Shown here: one piece after another, positions 30,279 to 39,376 of the stretch
Position numbering within the stretch: the stretch's first letter is position 1
How the letters are laid out: each line of letters starts with the position of its first letter
Notes under the pieces: model-generated
What the model saw: the letters and a program-made list of their open reading frames with translations, nothing else
Told to the model about the DNA's origin: nothing
The model's database searches: none
Assembly: GCA_013360825.1 (NCBI GenBank)
Contig: JABWAY010000002.1
Coordinates: 1-39,376 of the forward strand
Origin: Candidatus Brocadiia bacterium
Lineage (GTDB): Bacteria > Planctomycetota > MHYJ01 > WSZJ01
Direction of reading: 5' to 3'
Length of the DNA stretch: 39,376 nt
Made by a program: the position numbers and the translations under genes

Positions 30279-31565
30279 ATGCCCTCCCTTCCGTTCTACT
30301 CGCGCTACACGCGCGGGCTCCACCTGCGCGCCGAGCTGCTGAACAACGTCTTCACCGCCGTCGTCGGCCTCGCCATCACCATCGCCCGCAAGACGCTCGG
30401 CGCCTCCGACGACTGGATCACGATCCTCACCACCGCCGGCCCCGCCGCGAACCTGACCGCCATCTTCTGGGCGAACGCCATGGAGGGACGGGCCAAGCGG
30501 CCGTTCATCCTGGGCGCCGCCGTCCTCGGCCGGCTCTCCCTCGCCTTCATGGCCTTCGCCGTGGAGCCCCCGCTCTTTGTCCTTCTCTGCTGCCTCTACT
30601 TCCTCTCGGAGCCCGCCTTCATCCCCGCCCAGAATGCGCTCCTCCAGGCCAACTACCTGCCGTCGATCCGGGGAAGGGTCTTCGGGGGGATCACGGGCGT
30701 GGCGCGGATCGCGTACCTGGTGACGGCGCTGGCGGCGGGATGGGTTCTGGACCATGACGGCGACGCCTACCGGTGGATGTTGCCGGTGGCCGGGGTGATC
30801 GGAACCGCCGCGTATTTCCAGTACGCCCGGATCCGGGTCCGGCGATGGGATGCGCCGGAGACGGTGAAGGAGCGCGGCGTGGTCGACGCGCTCCGGGGGT
30901 TCCTGAGAATCCTGCGGGAGGACCGGGAGTTCGACCGGTTCGAGCGGAACTTCATGCTCTACGGGATCGCGTTCATGATGGTGATGCCGATTCACATCTA
31001 CCTGCTGATCGACGTGCTGGAGATGTCGTACACGCAGGTGACCTGGTGCTCGATGATCCTGCTGCAGGTGGTGATCGTGATCGGGAGCCGGACTGCTGGG
31101 CGGCTCCTGGACCGCCTCGGGCCGTGCCGGCTGGCGGCGATCGCATTCGCCGCGCTGGTCGGCTACCTCGGACTGCTCGCCTGCGCGGCGGTCACGCGCA
31201 GCGTGCCGCTGGCGTTCGCGGGATTCGGGATGTTCGGGATCGGCATGGCGGGGGTGAACTCCGCCTGGTCGCTCGGCGCGATGCGCTTCGCCGGCGACCG
31301 GGATGCTTCGGGCTACATGGGCGCCCACGTCGCCTGCGTCGGCGTCCGCGGGTTGTTCGGTCCGGCCATCGGAAACGCGATCTTCCTCGCGGTGGAAGGA
31401 CCCTGGCTCGGCCTCCCGGGGTACGGAATGATGACGGTGTATGTCGTCGCGGCGATCCTGATGGCCGCGGCGGCGATCGAGATGTTCCGGCAGGGGAGAA
31501 GGACGGAGGGGACGCCCGCCGCGGGATCCGCGGCGCAGGAGCCTGCCGCGCTGGCCCGGGGGTGA
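30279..31565 (+). CDS. Major facilitator superfamily transporter
   Basis: This 428-residue protein is hydrophobic and shows two groups of membrane helices separated by a polar loop (VRRWDAPETVKERGVVDALRG). The helices start at about residue 20 and continue to about 410, for 10-12 in all. MFS features include WANAMEGRAKRPF after helix 2 and GRLLDRLGPCRLAAI after helix 8, each with the basic DR-type loop. Substrate cannot be read. Its stop is 9 bases from the convergent prenyltransferase stop. The short polar tail (QGRRTEGTPAAG) is variable. Confidence 0.85.
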   Translation: MPSLPFYSRYTRGLHLRAELLNNVFTAVVGLAITIARKTLGASDDWITILTTAGPAANLTAIFWANAMEGRAKRPFILGAAVLGRLSLAFMAFAVEPPLFVLLCCLYFLSEPAFIPAQNALLQANYLPSIRGRVFGGITGVARIAYLVTALAAGWVLDHDGDAYRWMLPVAGVIGTAAYFQYARIRVRRWDAPETVKERGVVDALRGFLRILREDREFDRFERNFMLYGIAFMMVMPIHIYLLIDVLEMSYTQVTWCSMILLQVVIVIGSRTAGRLLDRLGPCRLAAIAFAALVGYLGLLACAAVTRSVPLAFAGFGMFGIGMAGVNSAWSLGAMRFAGDRDASGYMGAHVACVGVRGLFGPAIGNAIFLAVEGPWLGLPGYGMMTVYVVAAILMAAAAIEMFRQGRRTEGTPAAGSAAQEPAALARG

Positions 31566-31574
31566 CCGCCCGCG

Positions 31575-32441
31575 TCAGCTTCCCCGGAGCCACCGCCCCA
31601 GCAGCCAGGTCGGCGCCAGGAACCCGAGGACGACCAGCCCAGGCTCCGCGGCGTCGAGCGTCCCGAGCAGGATCGCCGCACCGAACGGGATGATCGACCT
31701 CACCCCGGTGCGGATCACGAGCGGGAGAAACCGGTCCGGATCGCGCCGCACCGCCTGCACCCCGACCAGCAGGACCGATCCCGCCGCCAGAAGCGCCGGC
31801 CCCGCCGCGCGCACCGGCATCCGGACATAGAGCAGCGGCGCCGCGAGCGCCCCCGCCGCGACGACCACGAGCCCCGCCAGGAGGCCTTTCGGCCGTCGCC
31901 CCTCCTCAAACGTGCTGAGCAGCGTCAGCACCGCCACGAAGGCGGCGAGATTCGCGGCGGGGAGAAGCGTCCCGGGGTCGTGAAACAGGGCGCCTCCCGC
32001 CGCCATCCCCAGGGCGAAGTTCAGGCCGCGGAGCAGCCCCATGCAGAGCGGCCCCGCGACCCGTGACGTCTTGCCGAACGCGTCGTACGCGACGATGAAG
32101 ATCGCGATCTGCACGGCGGCCGCCGCCGCCCGCGGCCCGAACCGGGTCGCGAGGAGGATTCCCGCGGCGAGGAGCACCGCCGCGATCGAGAACGCCGCGG
32201 TGACCGGGATCGCACCGCTCGGGATCGGCCGCTCGGGGTGAAGCGTGCGGTCGCGCTTCGCGTCGCAGACGTCGTTGAGCGCCATGCCGCCGGAGTACAG
32301 GCAGGCCGACGCGCCGGCCGCGAGCCCGACCTGCCCCCAGTCCCACTGGCCCCCGGTCCACCCGAACCCGGCACAGGCGTCCGCCGCCGCCGTGAACACG
32401 TTCTGCAGCCGGAGAAGGCGGGGGACCGCGGACAGGCGCAT
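31575..32441 (-). CDS. UbiA-family prenyltransferase
   Basis: This 288-residue integral membrane protein has about eight helices and the UbiA signatures: NDVCDAKRDRTLHPERPIPSG (the first Asp-rich motif) at about residues 56-76 and a weaker second motif in VAYDAFGKTS. UbiA enzymes attach polyprenyl chains to aromatic or other acceptors, such as in quinone, heme O, archaeal-type lipid or EboC-like pathways. The acceptor cannot be inferred, since no quinone genes are nearby. The start at 32441 is preceded by GGGAG. Quinone modification for the respiratory operon is possible, but that is speculation. Confidence 0.85.
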   Translation of the reverse strand: MRLSAVPRLLRLQNVFTAAADACAGFGWTGGQWDWGQVGLAAGASACLYSGGMALNDVCDAKRDRTLHPERPIPSGAIPVTAAFSIAAVLLAAGILLATRFGPRAAAAAVQIAIFIVAYDAFGKTSRVAGPLCMGLLRGLNFALGMAAGGALFHDPGTLLPAANLAAFVAVLTLLSTFEEGRRPKGLLAGLVVVAAGALAAPLLYVRMPVRAAGPALLAAGSVLLVGVQAVRRDPDRFLPLVIRTGVRSIIPFGAAILLGTLDAAEPGLVVLGFLAPTWLLGRWLRGS

Positions 32442-32463
32442 TCTGGTCTCCCGGGCGGCGCCC

Positions 32464-32742
32464 CTAGTATTCGACGACGTCCGCCAGCTTCGACACGCAG
32501 ATGACCGTCTCCACGCGCACCGTGACGGCCTTCCGGTTCATCCGGATCCCGGACTTCTTCGCCTCCATCACATACTGCTCCTTCGTGCTCCGGCTCTCGC
32601 CGCCGTCATGCACATCCACGTCCTTCAGCGTCATCGTGTGATCCGAAACCTCCGCCAGCATCCCGATGAACACGTACGGCGTCGATGTGTCCACCACCAC
32701 CTCGTGCCCCACGAACGGCTTCCAGGCGTCTGCGGCACTCAC
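32464..32742 (-). CDS. Unknown 92-residue protein coupled to rseP
   Basis: This small protein starts at GTG 32742, which overlaps the rseP stop in a GTGA junction, and ends 22 bases before the prenyltransferase gene. The sequence is beta-rich with a strand-turn-strand pattern (VGHEVVVDTSTPYVFIGMLAEV, then HTMTLKDVDVHDGG and KAVTVRVETVICVSK), reminiscent of an LSm/Sm-like small barrel. It has no signal peptide. I do not recognise the family with certainty. The translational coupling and the low Pro content argue that it is a real gene. Confidence 0.68.
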   Translation of the reverse strand: MSAADAWKPFVGHEVVVDTSTPYVFIGMLAEVSDHTMTLKDVDVHDGGESRSTKEQYVMEAKKSGIRMNRKAVTVRVETVICVSKLADVVEY

Positions 32743-34574
32743 AGGAAGAATCGCCGGATGTCCTGGAACGTCGTGAACAGCAGGAGCGACAGGATCACCG
32801 CGGCCCCGATGTAGTTCGCCGGCACCATGATCCGGTCCGAGACCGGCTTGCCGCGGAGCTTTTCGAAGAAGAGGAACACCATGTGCCCGCCGTCGAGAAG
32901 CGGGATCGGGAGGATGTTGATCACGGCCAGGTTGATGCTGATCAGCCCCATGAGCCAGAGCAGGTTCCCCAGCCCGTCCTTCGCGCTCTTGTAGGAGGCC
33001 GACAGGATCCCGATCGGGCCGGAAAGATTCGACGCCTCCTCCTCGCGCACCACGAGCTTCTGCAGCATCTGCATCGTGAGCACGAACACGTCCCACGTCT
33101 CGGCCGCCCCCCGCTTCATCGCCTCCCCGAATCCAGGCTGCAGGAACAGCGTCTTGTGCTGGAGCTGGACGCCGAGGTCGCCGTCACCGAGCCGCAGGGG
33201 CGTCACCCTGACCTTGAGCGAGTCCTCCCCGCGCTTGATTCCGAGTTCCACGTCCTTCCCGTCGCCGGCGCGGACGGCGTTCTCGAGCTGTCCGAGCGAC
33301 AGGAAAAGCTCTCCCTTGCCCGCCGCCCTGATCTCGTCCTGCGACGGCGCCGACACGGAGCGCAGGTCCCGGCCGTCGATCGTGAGCACCCGGTCGCCCG
33401 GCTTCAGCCCCGCCTTCTCGAGCGCACTCCCCGCGGGAACAGAGGCGAGCACGCCGCTCGACTCCGGCATCACGCCGATGAACCCGCGGCCGCCCTGGCT
33501 CCCGACCGTCAGCGGCCCGCTCTTCGCCTCCCCGCCGCGCGTCCACTCCACGGTCACCGTCTGCCCGGCACGGGGGCGGAGCGCCTGGGTCACGGAGAAG
33601 AAGTCCGACACGGCCACGCCGTCGATCGAGGTGATCACATCGCCCGGCTTGAGACCGGCCCGGTCGGCCGGAGACCCCGGGCGGACGATCCCGACCGCAG
33701 ACGGCATCGTCTCCGCGCCGATCCCCAGCGTCGGCCGCGGCTCGCCCAGCTTCGGCGTCAGTTTCACCTCGCGCGAGGCCCCGTCCTTCGAGCGCATCGT
33801 CAGCGTCATCTCGCGCCCCGCGGCACGGTCGATCAGCCCCGAAATCTCCCCCGCGTCGAAAACCGCGACCCCGTCGATCGCCGCGATCTCCTCGCCGGGC
33901 TTCAGCCCCGCCGCCTCCGCCGTTCCCCCCGGCACCACCGCCGCAATCACCGTCGAGGCCGGCGAAATCCCGATCTGCCGCGCCGATCCCACGGTCACCG
34001 TCGTCTTCCGGATCTCCCCGTTCCGCCGCAGCTCCACCTCCAGCTGCTCACCCTTCCGGCGGCGCACGATCTCCCGGATGTAGTCCTCATACGCGGACAC
34101 CTTCGAGCCGCCGATCGACAGCAGCTCGTCCCCGACCTGCAGGTCGCTCGTCCACTCGCTCGTGTCCGGCCGCACGTCCCCCACGATCGGCGCCGCCGCC
34201 TCCTTCCCGACCATGAACGCCAGCATCATGATCGGAACCGCGGTCACGGTGTTCATGAGGATGCCGGCCATGAAGATCTGAAAGCGCGCCCAGACCCCCT
34301 TGCTCATCAGCTCGTCCGTCGCCCCGGACCTCTCCGGCGACATCGGTTCTCCGGCCATCGACACGAATCCGCCGAGCGGCAGCCAGGAAATCCGGTACTC
34401 CGTCCCCCGCCACTTGAACCCCCACAGCTTCGGGCCCCACCCGAATGAAAACACGGGACACCGAACGCCGTGCCACTTGGCGAACACGAAATGCCCCAGC
34501 TCGTGCACAAAGATAATGAAGCCGACCCCGAGCAGCACCTCGATGGCGGCCAGCAGCGTCTTCAGATAGCCCAT
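32739..34574 (-). CDS. rseP: Site-2 protease RseP with about four PDZ domains
   Basis: This 611-residue membrane zinc protease has HELGH (His24, Glu25, His28) in the first helix and the LDGGH motif near the C-terminus in the last helices. Between them lie about four PDZ-like repeats, recognisable by LQVGDELLSIGG, AAGLKPGEEIAAIDG, RAGLKPGDVITSIDG and KAGLKPGDRVLTIDG. Typical RseP is about 450 residues with two PDZ domains, so this one is long. It cuts membrane-embedded anti-sigma factors or signal-peptide remnants. The start is supported by GGAG at six bases. It sits directly after dxr as in many bacteria, where the order is cdsA-dxr-rseP. Confidence 0.95.
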   Translation of the reverse strand: MGYLKTLLAAIEVLLGVGFIIFVHELGHFVFAKWHGVRCPVFSFGWGPKLWGFKWRGTEYRISWLPLGGFVSMAGEPMSPERSGATDELMSKGVWARFQIFMAGILMNTVTAVPIMMLAFMVGKEAAAPIVGDVRPDTSEWTSDLQVGDELLSIGGSKVSAYEDYIREIVRRRKGEQLEVELRRNGEIRKTTVTVGSARQIGISPASTVIAAVVPGGTAEAAGLKPGEEIAAIDGVAVFDAGEISGLIDRAAGREMTLTMRSKDGASREVKLTPKLGEPRPTLGIGAETMPSAVGIVRPGSPADRAGLKPGDVITSIDGVAVSDFFSVTQALRPRAGQTVTVEWTRGGEAKSGPLTVGSQGGRGFIGVMPESSGVLASVPAGSALEKAGLKPGDRVLTIDGRDLRSVSAPSQDEIRAAGKGELFLSLGQLENAVRAGDGKDVELGIKRGEDSLKVRVTPLRLGDGDLGVQLQHKTLFLQPGFGEAMKRGAAETWDVFVLTMQMLQKLVVREEEASNLSGPIGILSASYKSAKDGLGNLLWLMGLISINLAVINILPIPLLDGGHMVFLFFEKLRGKPVSDRIMVPANYIGAAVILSLLLFTTFQDIRRFFL

Positions 34575-34607
34575 GAATTCTCCGGTTGTCCGCGGAAGCG
34601 GCCCATC

Positions 34608-35493
34608 CTACCCGACCCGCGCTTCCCGCGCGACGAAGGTCCGGGCCCAGGTGTCGGTCTCCAGCAGGGCGTCGAGACCCGGGGAGGGGGTGAACGGATG
34701 CTCGGCCAGCGCCCGGGCGTTGAGGGCGGCGATGGCGGGGAAGGGGATTCTTCCCTCGAGGAAGAGCGCGACGGAGGCCTCGTTGGCGCCGTTGAGGGCC
34801 GCCCCGGCGGTTCCGCCCCGGCCCGCGGCGTCGAACCCGAGGGCCAGCGCGGGAAATCGCCCCGGGTCCGGGGGGAGCAGGTCCAGACGGTGGGGTTTCG
34901 CCAGGTCGAGAAACCCGGCCGCCGTGCGCGCCCGGGCCGGAAATGTCAGCGCGTACCGGATGGGGACGGCCATGTCGGGATAGCCGAGCTGCGCGATGGT
35001 CGACGCGTCGTGGAATTCGACCAGCGAGTGGATGATCGACTGGGGATGGATCGCGACGGCGATCCGGGAAACGGGGAGGTTGAAGAGCCACCGTGCCTCG
35101 ATGACCTCCAGCGCCTTGTTCATCATCGTCGCGGAGTCGATCGTGATTTTCGGCCCCATCTGCCAGGTCGGGTGCTTCAGCGCCTGCTCCGGCGTCGCCG
35201 CCGCGATCTGCGCCGCGGTCCAGTCGCGGAACGGGCCGCCGCTCGCCGTCAGGATGATCCGGTGGACCTCCTCGGGGCGGCCGGAGCGGAGCGCCTGGAA
35301 GATCGCGGAGTGCTCGCTGTCCACGGGGATGATGGAGGCGCCGGTCTCGACCGCGCCGGCCGTGAGCAGCGGCCCCGCCATGACCAGGGCTTCCTTGTTG
35401 GCGAGCGCGAGGCGCTTTCCGGCGGAGACGGCACGGACGGCGGAGGGAAGCCCGGCGGCGCCCGTGATGGCCGCGAGGACGATGTCGGTCTCC
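34608..35493 (-). pseudogene. dxr: dxr (DXP reductoisomerase), C-terminal three quarters only
   Basis: From about VVPGRETDIVLAA to the stop, about 295 residues match 1-deoxy-D-xylulose-5-phosphate reductoisomerase: SAGKRLALANKEAL, VDSEHSAIFQAL with the metal Asp/Glu, LTASGGPF, GPKITIDSATMMNKALE, AIHPQSIIHSLVEF, LGYPDMAVPIRYAL and NGANEASVALF. The N-terminal NADPH fold (the GSTGSIG motif and about 95 residues) is absent, and the frame continues instead into unrelated sequence. Without it the enzyme could not work. The gene is truncated, and the adjoining sequence points to an assembly join or a rearrangement. The 33-base gap to rseP is normal. The exact break is only located to about 35,480-35,510. 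Confidence 0.85.
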
Positions 35494-35955
35494 CGCCCGG
35501 GGACGACGACGAGGTCCGCTTCGACCACCGGTTCGTCGCGCCCGAACAGCACGGACACGCGATACGAACCCGCGATCACCCAGGGGTGAGCCGCGACGCC
35601 GTCCGCCCCGGCGATCAGGTCGTACGAGCGCACGGTGCCCTCGATGACGACTCGGGCGTCGCGCAGGGGGAGCCGCGACGGCAACTCGACCCGCACTCGC
35701 ACCTTGCCGAGGAAGTCCGACGGAATCCGCAGGTGGAGGACTCCGGACGACCCTGCGGCCCGGGCGGCTGCGACCGAGAACTCGCGGTACGCTTCGCCGA
35801 ATCCGACGCGGAGCCTCGCCTCGTCGAGCGCGCCGCCGTCGCACCACAGGCGTGCCGTGCCGTCCGCCCCGAGTTCCGCGCCGTCGACCTGGCGCACGCG
35901 CCCGTCGCGGCCACCGAGGGTCGGCGTAAACAGCGCGACGTGGAGGTCGCGCGAG
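35494..35955 (-). other. Orphan carboxypeptidase-regulatory-like segment in frame with dxr
   Basis: About 150 residues read in the same frame as the dxr fragment and the dehydrogenase fragment, but match neither. The pattern is that of a carboxypeptidase-regulatory or prealbumin-like beta-sandwich: RVRVELPSRLPLRDARVVIEG, IAGSYRVSVLFGR and VEADLVVVPGR. No start codon or ribosome site can be assigned because the frame is open on both sides. It looks like the middle of a longer exported protein. Its codon use is mixed and may represent a third source. Confidence 0.5.
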
Positions 35956-36920
35956 GTGACGGGATTGCCGATGAGGAGGTGGTCGTCGAAGGCGGGGCCC
36001 CAGACGCCGCGGTCGAGGTAGACGATGCCGGCGATGCCGGTGGAGCCGTGGGTGTGCTCGATCATGCCCGGGCCGTAACCGAGGCCGTCGTGGGGTTTGC
36101 CGAAGGAGGGATACGAGGCGCCGTGGAGGAGCTGGTAGACGGGGGCGCTGTGGCAGTCGGCGCTGTAGAGATTCCCCCGGCGGTCGAAGGCGAGTCCGAA
36201 GGGATTGACCTGGCCGCGGGACCAGATCTCGACGCGGGTGCCGTCGGGCCGGAAGCGGAAGACGTTCCCGGAATGCATCTCGAGGGTGCTGCCGTCGCGG
36301 GCGCGGACGAGGCTGGTGTTGTTGAAGCCGTGGGTGGCGTAGATCCAGCCATCGGGCCCGGGGCGGAGGCTGGAGATCATGCCGTGGGTGTCTTTCTCAT
36401 ACCCGAGGGGGCCGAAGAGGACTTCGCGGAGGTCGGCGCGCCCGTCGCCGTCGGTGTCGGCGAAGTACCAGAGGTTCGGGATGCTCCAGGCGATGCAGCC
36501 GTCGTGATGACCGGGCCGGTGCCAGGGGAGGACGCCGGTGGGGATGTTCAACCCGTCGGCGAAGTCGGTGACGCGGTCGGCGCGGCCGTCGTGGTCGGTG
36601 TCCTCGAGGATCTTGATGGCATCGCGGCTGCCCTCGACGCGGGCGCCCCGCGGATCGGACCACCGCACTTTCGGGGCGGCATAAGGATACTCGACGGTGG
36701 AGGAAACCCAGACCCGCCCGCGCGAATCGACGGCGAGGTTGATGGGTTTGTTGATCATGGGCTCGGCGGCGAAGAGGCGCGCCTCGAAGCCTTCCGCGAC
36801 GGTGAAGGCGGCGAGTTCCTCCTCGGGGGAACGAGCCTCGGTCTCGCGCACGAGGTGGTCCTGGCCGATCGCGGGCAGGGCGCAGAGCAGGAGCGGCAGG
36901 AAACGCGTCGGGAGCTTCAT
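35956..36920 (-). CDS. PVC-type membrane-bound dehydrogenase, N-terminal propeller (3' end lost at a join)
   Basis: From ATG 36920 about 320 residues read as a signal peptide (LPTRFLPLLLCALPAIGQ) and the start of a glucose/sorbosone-type propeller common in Planctomycetota and Verrucomicrobiota: EEELAAFTVAEGFEARLFA, INKPINLAVDSRGRVWVSS, DTDHDGRADRVTDFADGLNIP, SSLRPGPDGWIYATHG, NVFRFRPDGTRVEIWSRG and LLIGNPVTSR. The normal continuation of the propeller and the following HEAT and heme parts are missing; the frame runs into the unrelated segment at 35,955. No strong ribosome site lies before 36,920. Gly codons here are mostly GGC, unlike the genes to the left. It is divergent from acs. Confidence 0.7.
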
Positions 36921-37060
36921 GAAGCGTCCATGCTGCCAGAATCGTGCGCGGCTGTCTCCCGCGTCTTCAAGGGAGGCGACGATCCGGTTTTCCCGTTGCC
37001 TCGCCGCGGCAGGGGCCGGGCCGGCGGGAAGGAAGGGCAGGAATCGCGCCAAATTTTGCG

Positions 37061-37089
37061 TTTCCATTTTCGGGCGGGCTTGCTAGGCT
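37061..37089 (+). promoter_or_regulatory. Promoter candidate for acs
   Basis: TTTCCA (37061-37066) is followed after 17 bases by TAGGCT (37084-37089), which is preceded by TGC as an extended -10. The ATG lies 21 bases downstream. The -35 box is weak. The rest of the 190-base gap to the divergent gene at 36920 shows nothing else. Confidence 0.4.
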
Positions 37090-37110
37090 CCTCGTTCCCA
37101 AAAAACGCCC

Positions 37111-39057
<1,947 letters not shown>

Positions 39058-39062
39058 GGGGG

Positions 39063-39089
39063 CTCCGCGCGGGACGCGAATGCGCGGAG
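39063..39089 (+). terminator. Hairpin after acs
   Basis: CTCCGCGC (39063-39070) and GCGCGGAG (39082-39089) form a perfect eight-base stem with an 11-base loop, five bases after the acs stop. There is no U-tract. The rest of the 200-base gap to the next gene shows nothing I can name. Confidence 0.4.
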
Positions 39090-39257
39090 TCCGCGCAAGC
39101 GCGTCCGACGCATCCGGCCTCGCGACCGTTTCTCCGCTCCCAGGCCATGACCGCCCCTCCCTCGCCGTCTCCCGAAACGGAATCGGGATTTGTTCGAACC
39201 GTCGGACGCCTGCTTCGCCACGGGCGGAGCGATCCTCCTCACCTCTCGAAAGATCCG

Positions 39258-39376
39258 ATGAAGAGACTCCTCCCCCTGCTCGTCTCCGTTGTCCTCGGTG
39301 CCCTCGGTGGTTTTCCTCTCCACGCCGCCACCTTCGAGGCGGATGTCTGCGTGTTCGGGGGCACCAGTGGCGGAGT
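39258..39376 (+). CDS. Exported FAD-dependent oxidoreductase (partial, runs off the right edge)
   Basis: The first 39 codons are visible. They encode a signal peptide (LLPLLVSVVLGALGGFPLHA) followed by FEADVCVFGGTSGG, the beta-strand and glycine-rich loop of a dinucleotide-binding fold. This beginning is typical of the exported FAD_oxidored proteins that are abundant in Verrucomicrobiota and Planctomycetota. The rest lies outside the window. The ribosome site is weak. Confidence 0.65.
   Translation, partial: MKRLLPLLVSVVLGALGGFPLHAATFEADVCVFGGTSGG

Noticed and set aside
34608..36920. A genuine three-domain fusion enzyme
   Set aside because: DXR lacks its cofactor domain, and the dehydrogenase propeller is cut mid-fold. 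Neither part could fold or work, so a join or rearrangement is more likely.

Overview
The window is very GC-rich bacterial DNA with tight gene packing. Many neighbouring genes overlap by four bases at ATGA or GTGA junctions. I see no rRNA, tRNA, CRISPR array or insertion sequence. Three things make Planctomycetota the best guess for bases 1 to about 35,500: a Ser/Thr kinase fused to a formylglycine-generating-enzyme-like (FGE) domain, single-protein receiver-PilZ regulators, and a respiratory cluster resembling those of anammox and nitrite-oxidising bacteria. This is inference; there is no marker gene that settles the phylum. The last 3.4 kb carries a PVC-type dehydrogenase fragment, acetyl-CoA synthetase and an exported FAD oxidoreductase. 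It has a different glycine codon preference and may come from another genome, possibly Verrucomicrobiota.

Layout. 1-6.4 kb: zinc-ribbon/FGE-like protein (cut by the window edge), DUF151 nuclease, ferritin-like protein, kinase-FGE fusion, ParA ATPase, receiver-PilZ protein. 6.2-15.0 kb, plus strand: a small coiled-coil protein and a HEAT-repeat protein, then an alpha-glucan cluster (GH57 amylase-type enzyme, sugar-dehydrogenase propeller, GalT, GlgA, DUF4912). 15.0-17.0 kb: beta-propeller protein, unknown membrane protein, VOC protein. 17.0-28.9 kb, minus strand: an eight-gene respiratory operon. 29.3-34.6 kb: second receiver-PilZ protein, MFS transporter, UbiA-type prenyltransferase, a small unknown protein and RseP. 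34.6-36.9 kb: a reading frame that joins the C-terminal three quarters of DXR to unrelated sequence. 37.1-39.4 kb: acetyl-CoA synthetase and the start of an FAD oxidoreductase.

The most notable system is the 17.0-28.9 kb operon. In transcription order it encodes a cytoplasmic FAD/NAD(P)/Fe-S oxidoreductase, a Tat-exported Rieske protein, a cytochrome b fusing the b6 and subunit-IV parts, a membrane-anchored seven-heme cytochrome c, a Tat-exported NxrA/NarG-type molybdenum subunit, its four-cluster Fe-S partner, a lipoprotein-like heme-b subunit and a TorD-like chaperone. As read, it wires NAD(P)H and quinol chemistry through a bc-type complex and a heptaheme wire to an outward-facing nitrate reductase or nitrite oxidoreductase. 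The arrangement recalls haloarchaeal nar operons and the anammox Rieske/cytochrome b complexes. The direction of electron flow and the substrate cannot be read from sequence alone.

The second important point is a probable chimeric join at 35.5-36.0 kb. Anything right of it should not be assumed to belong to the same organism as the respiratory operon.
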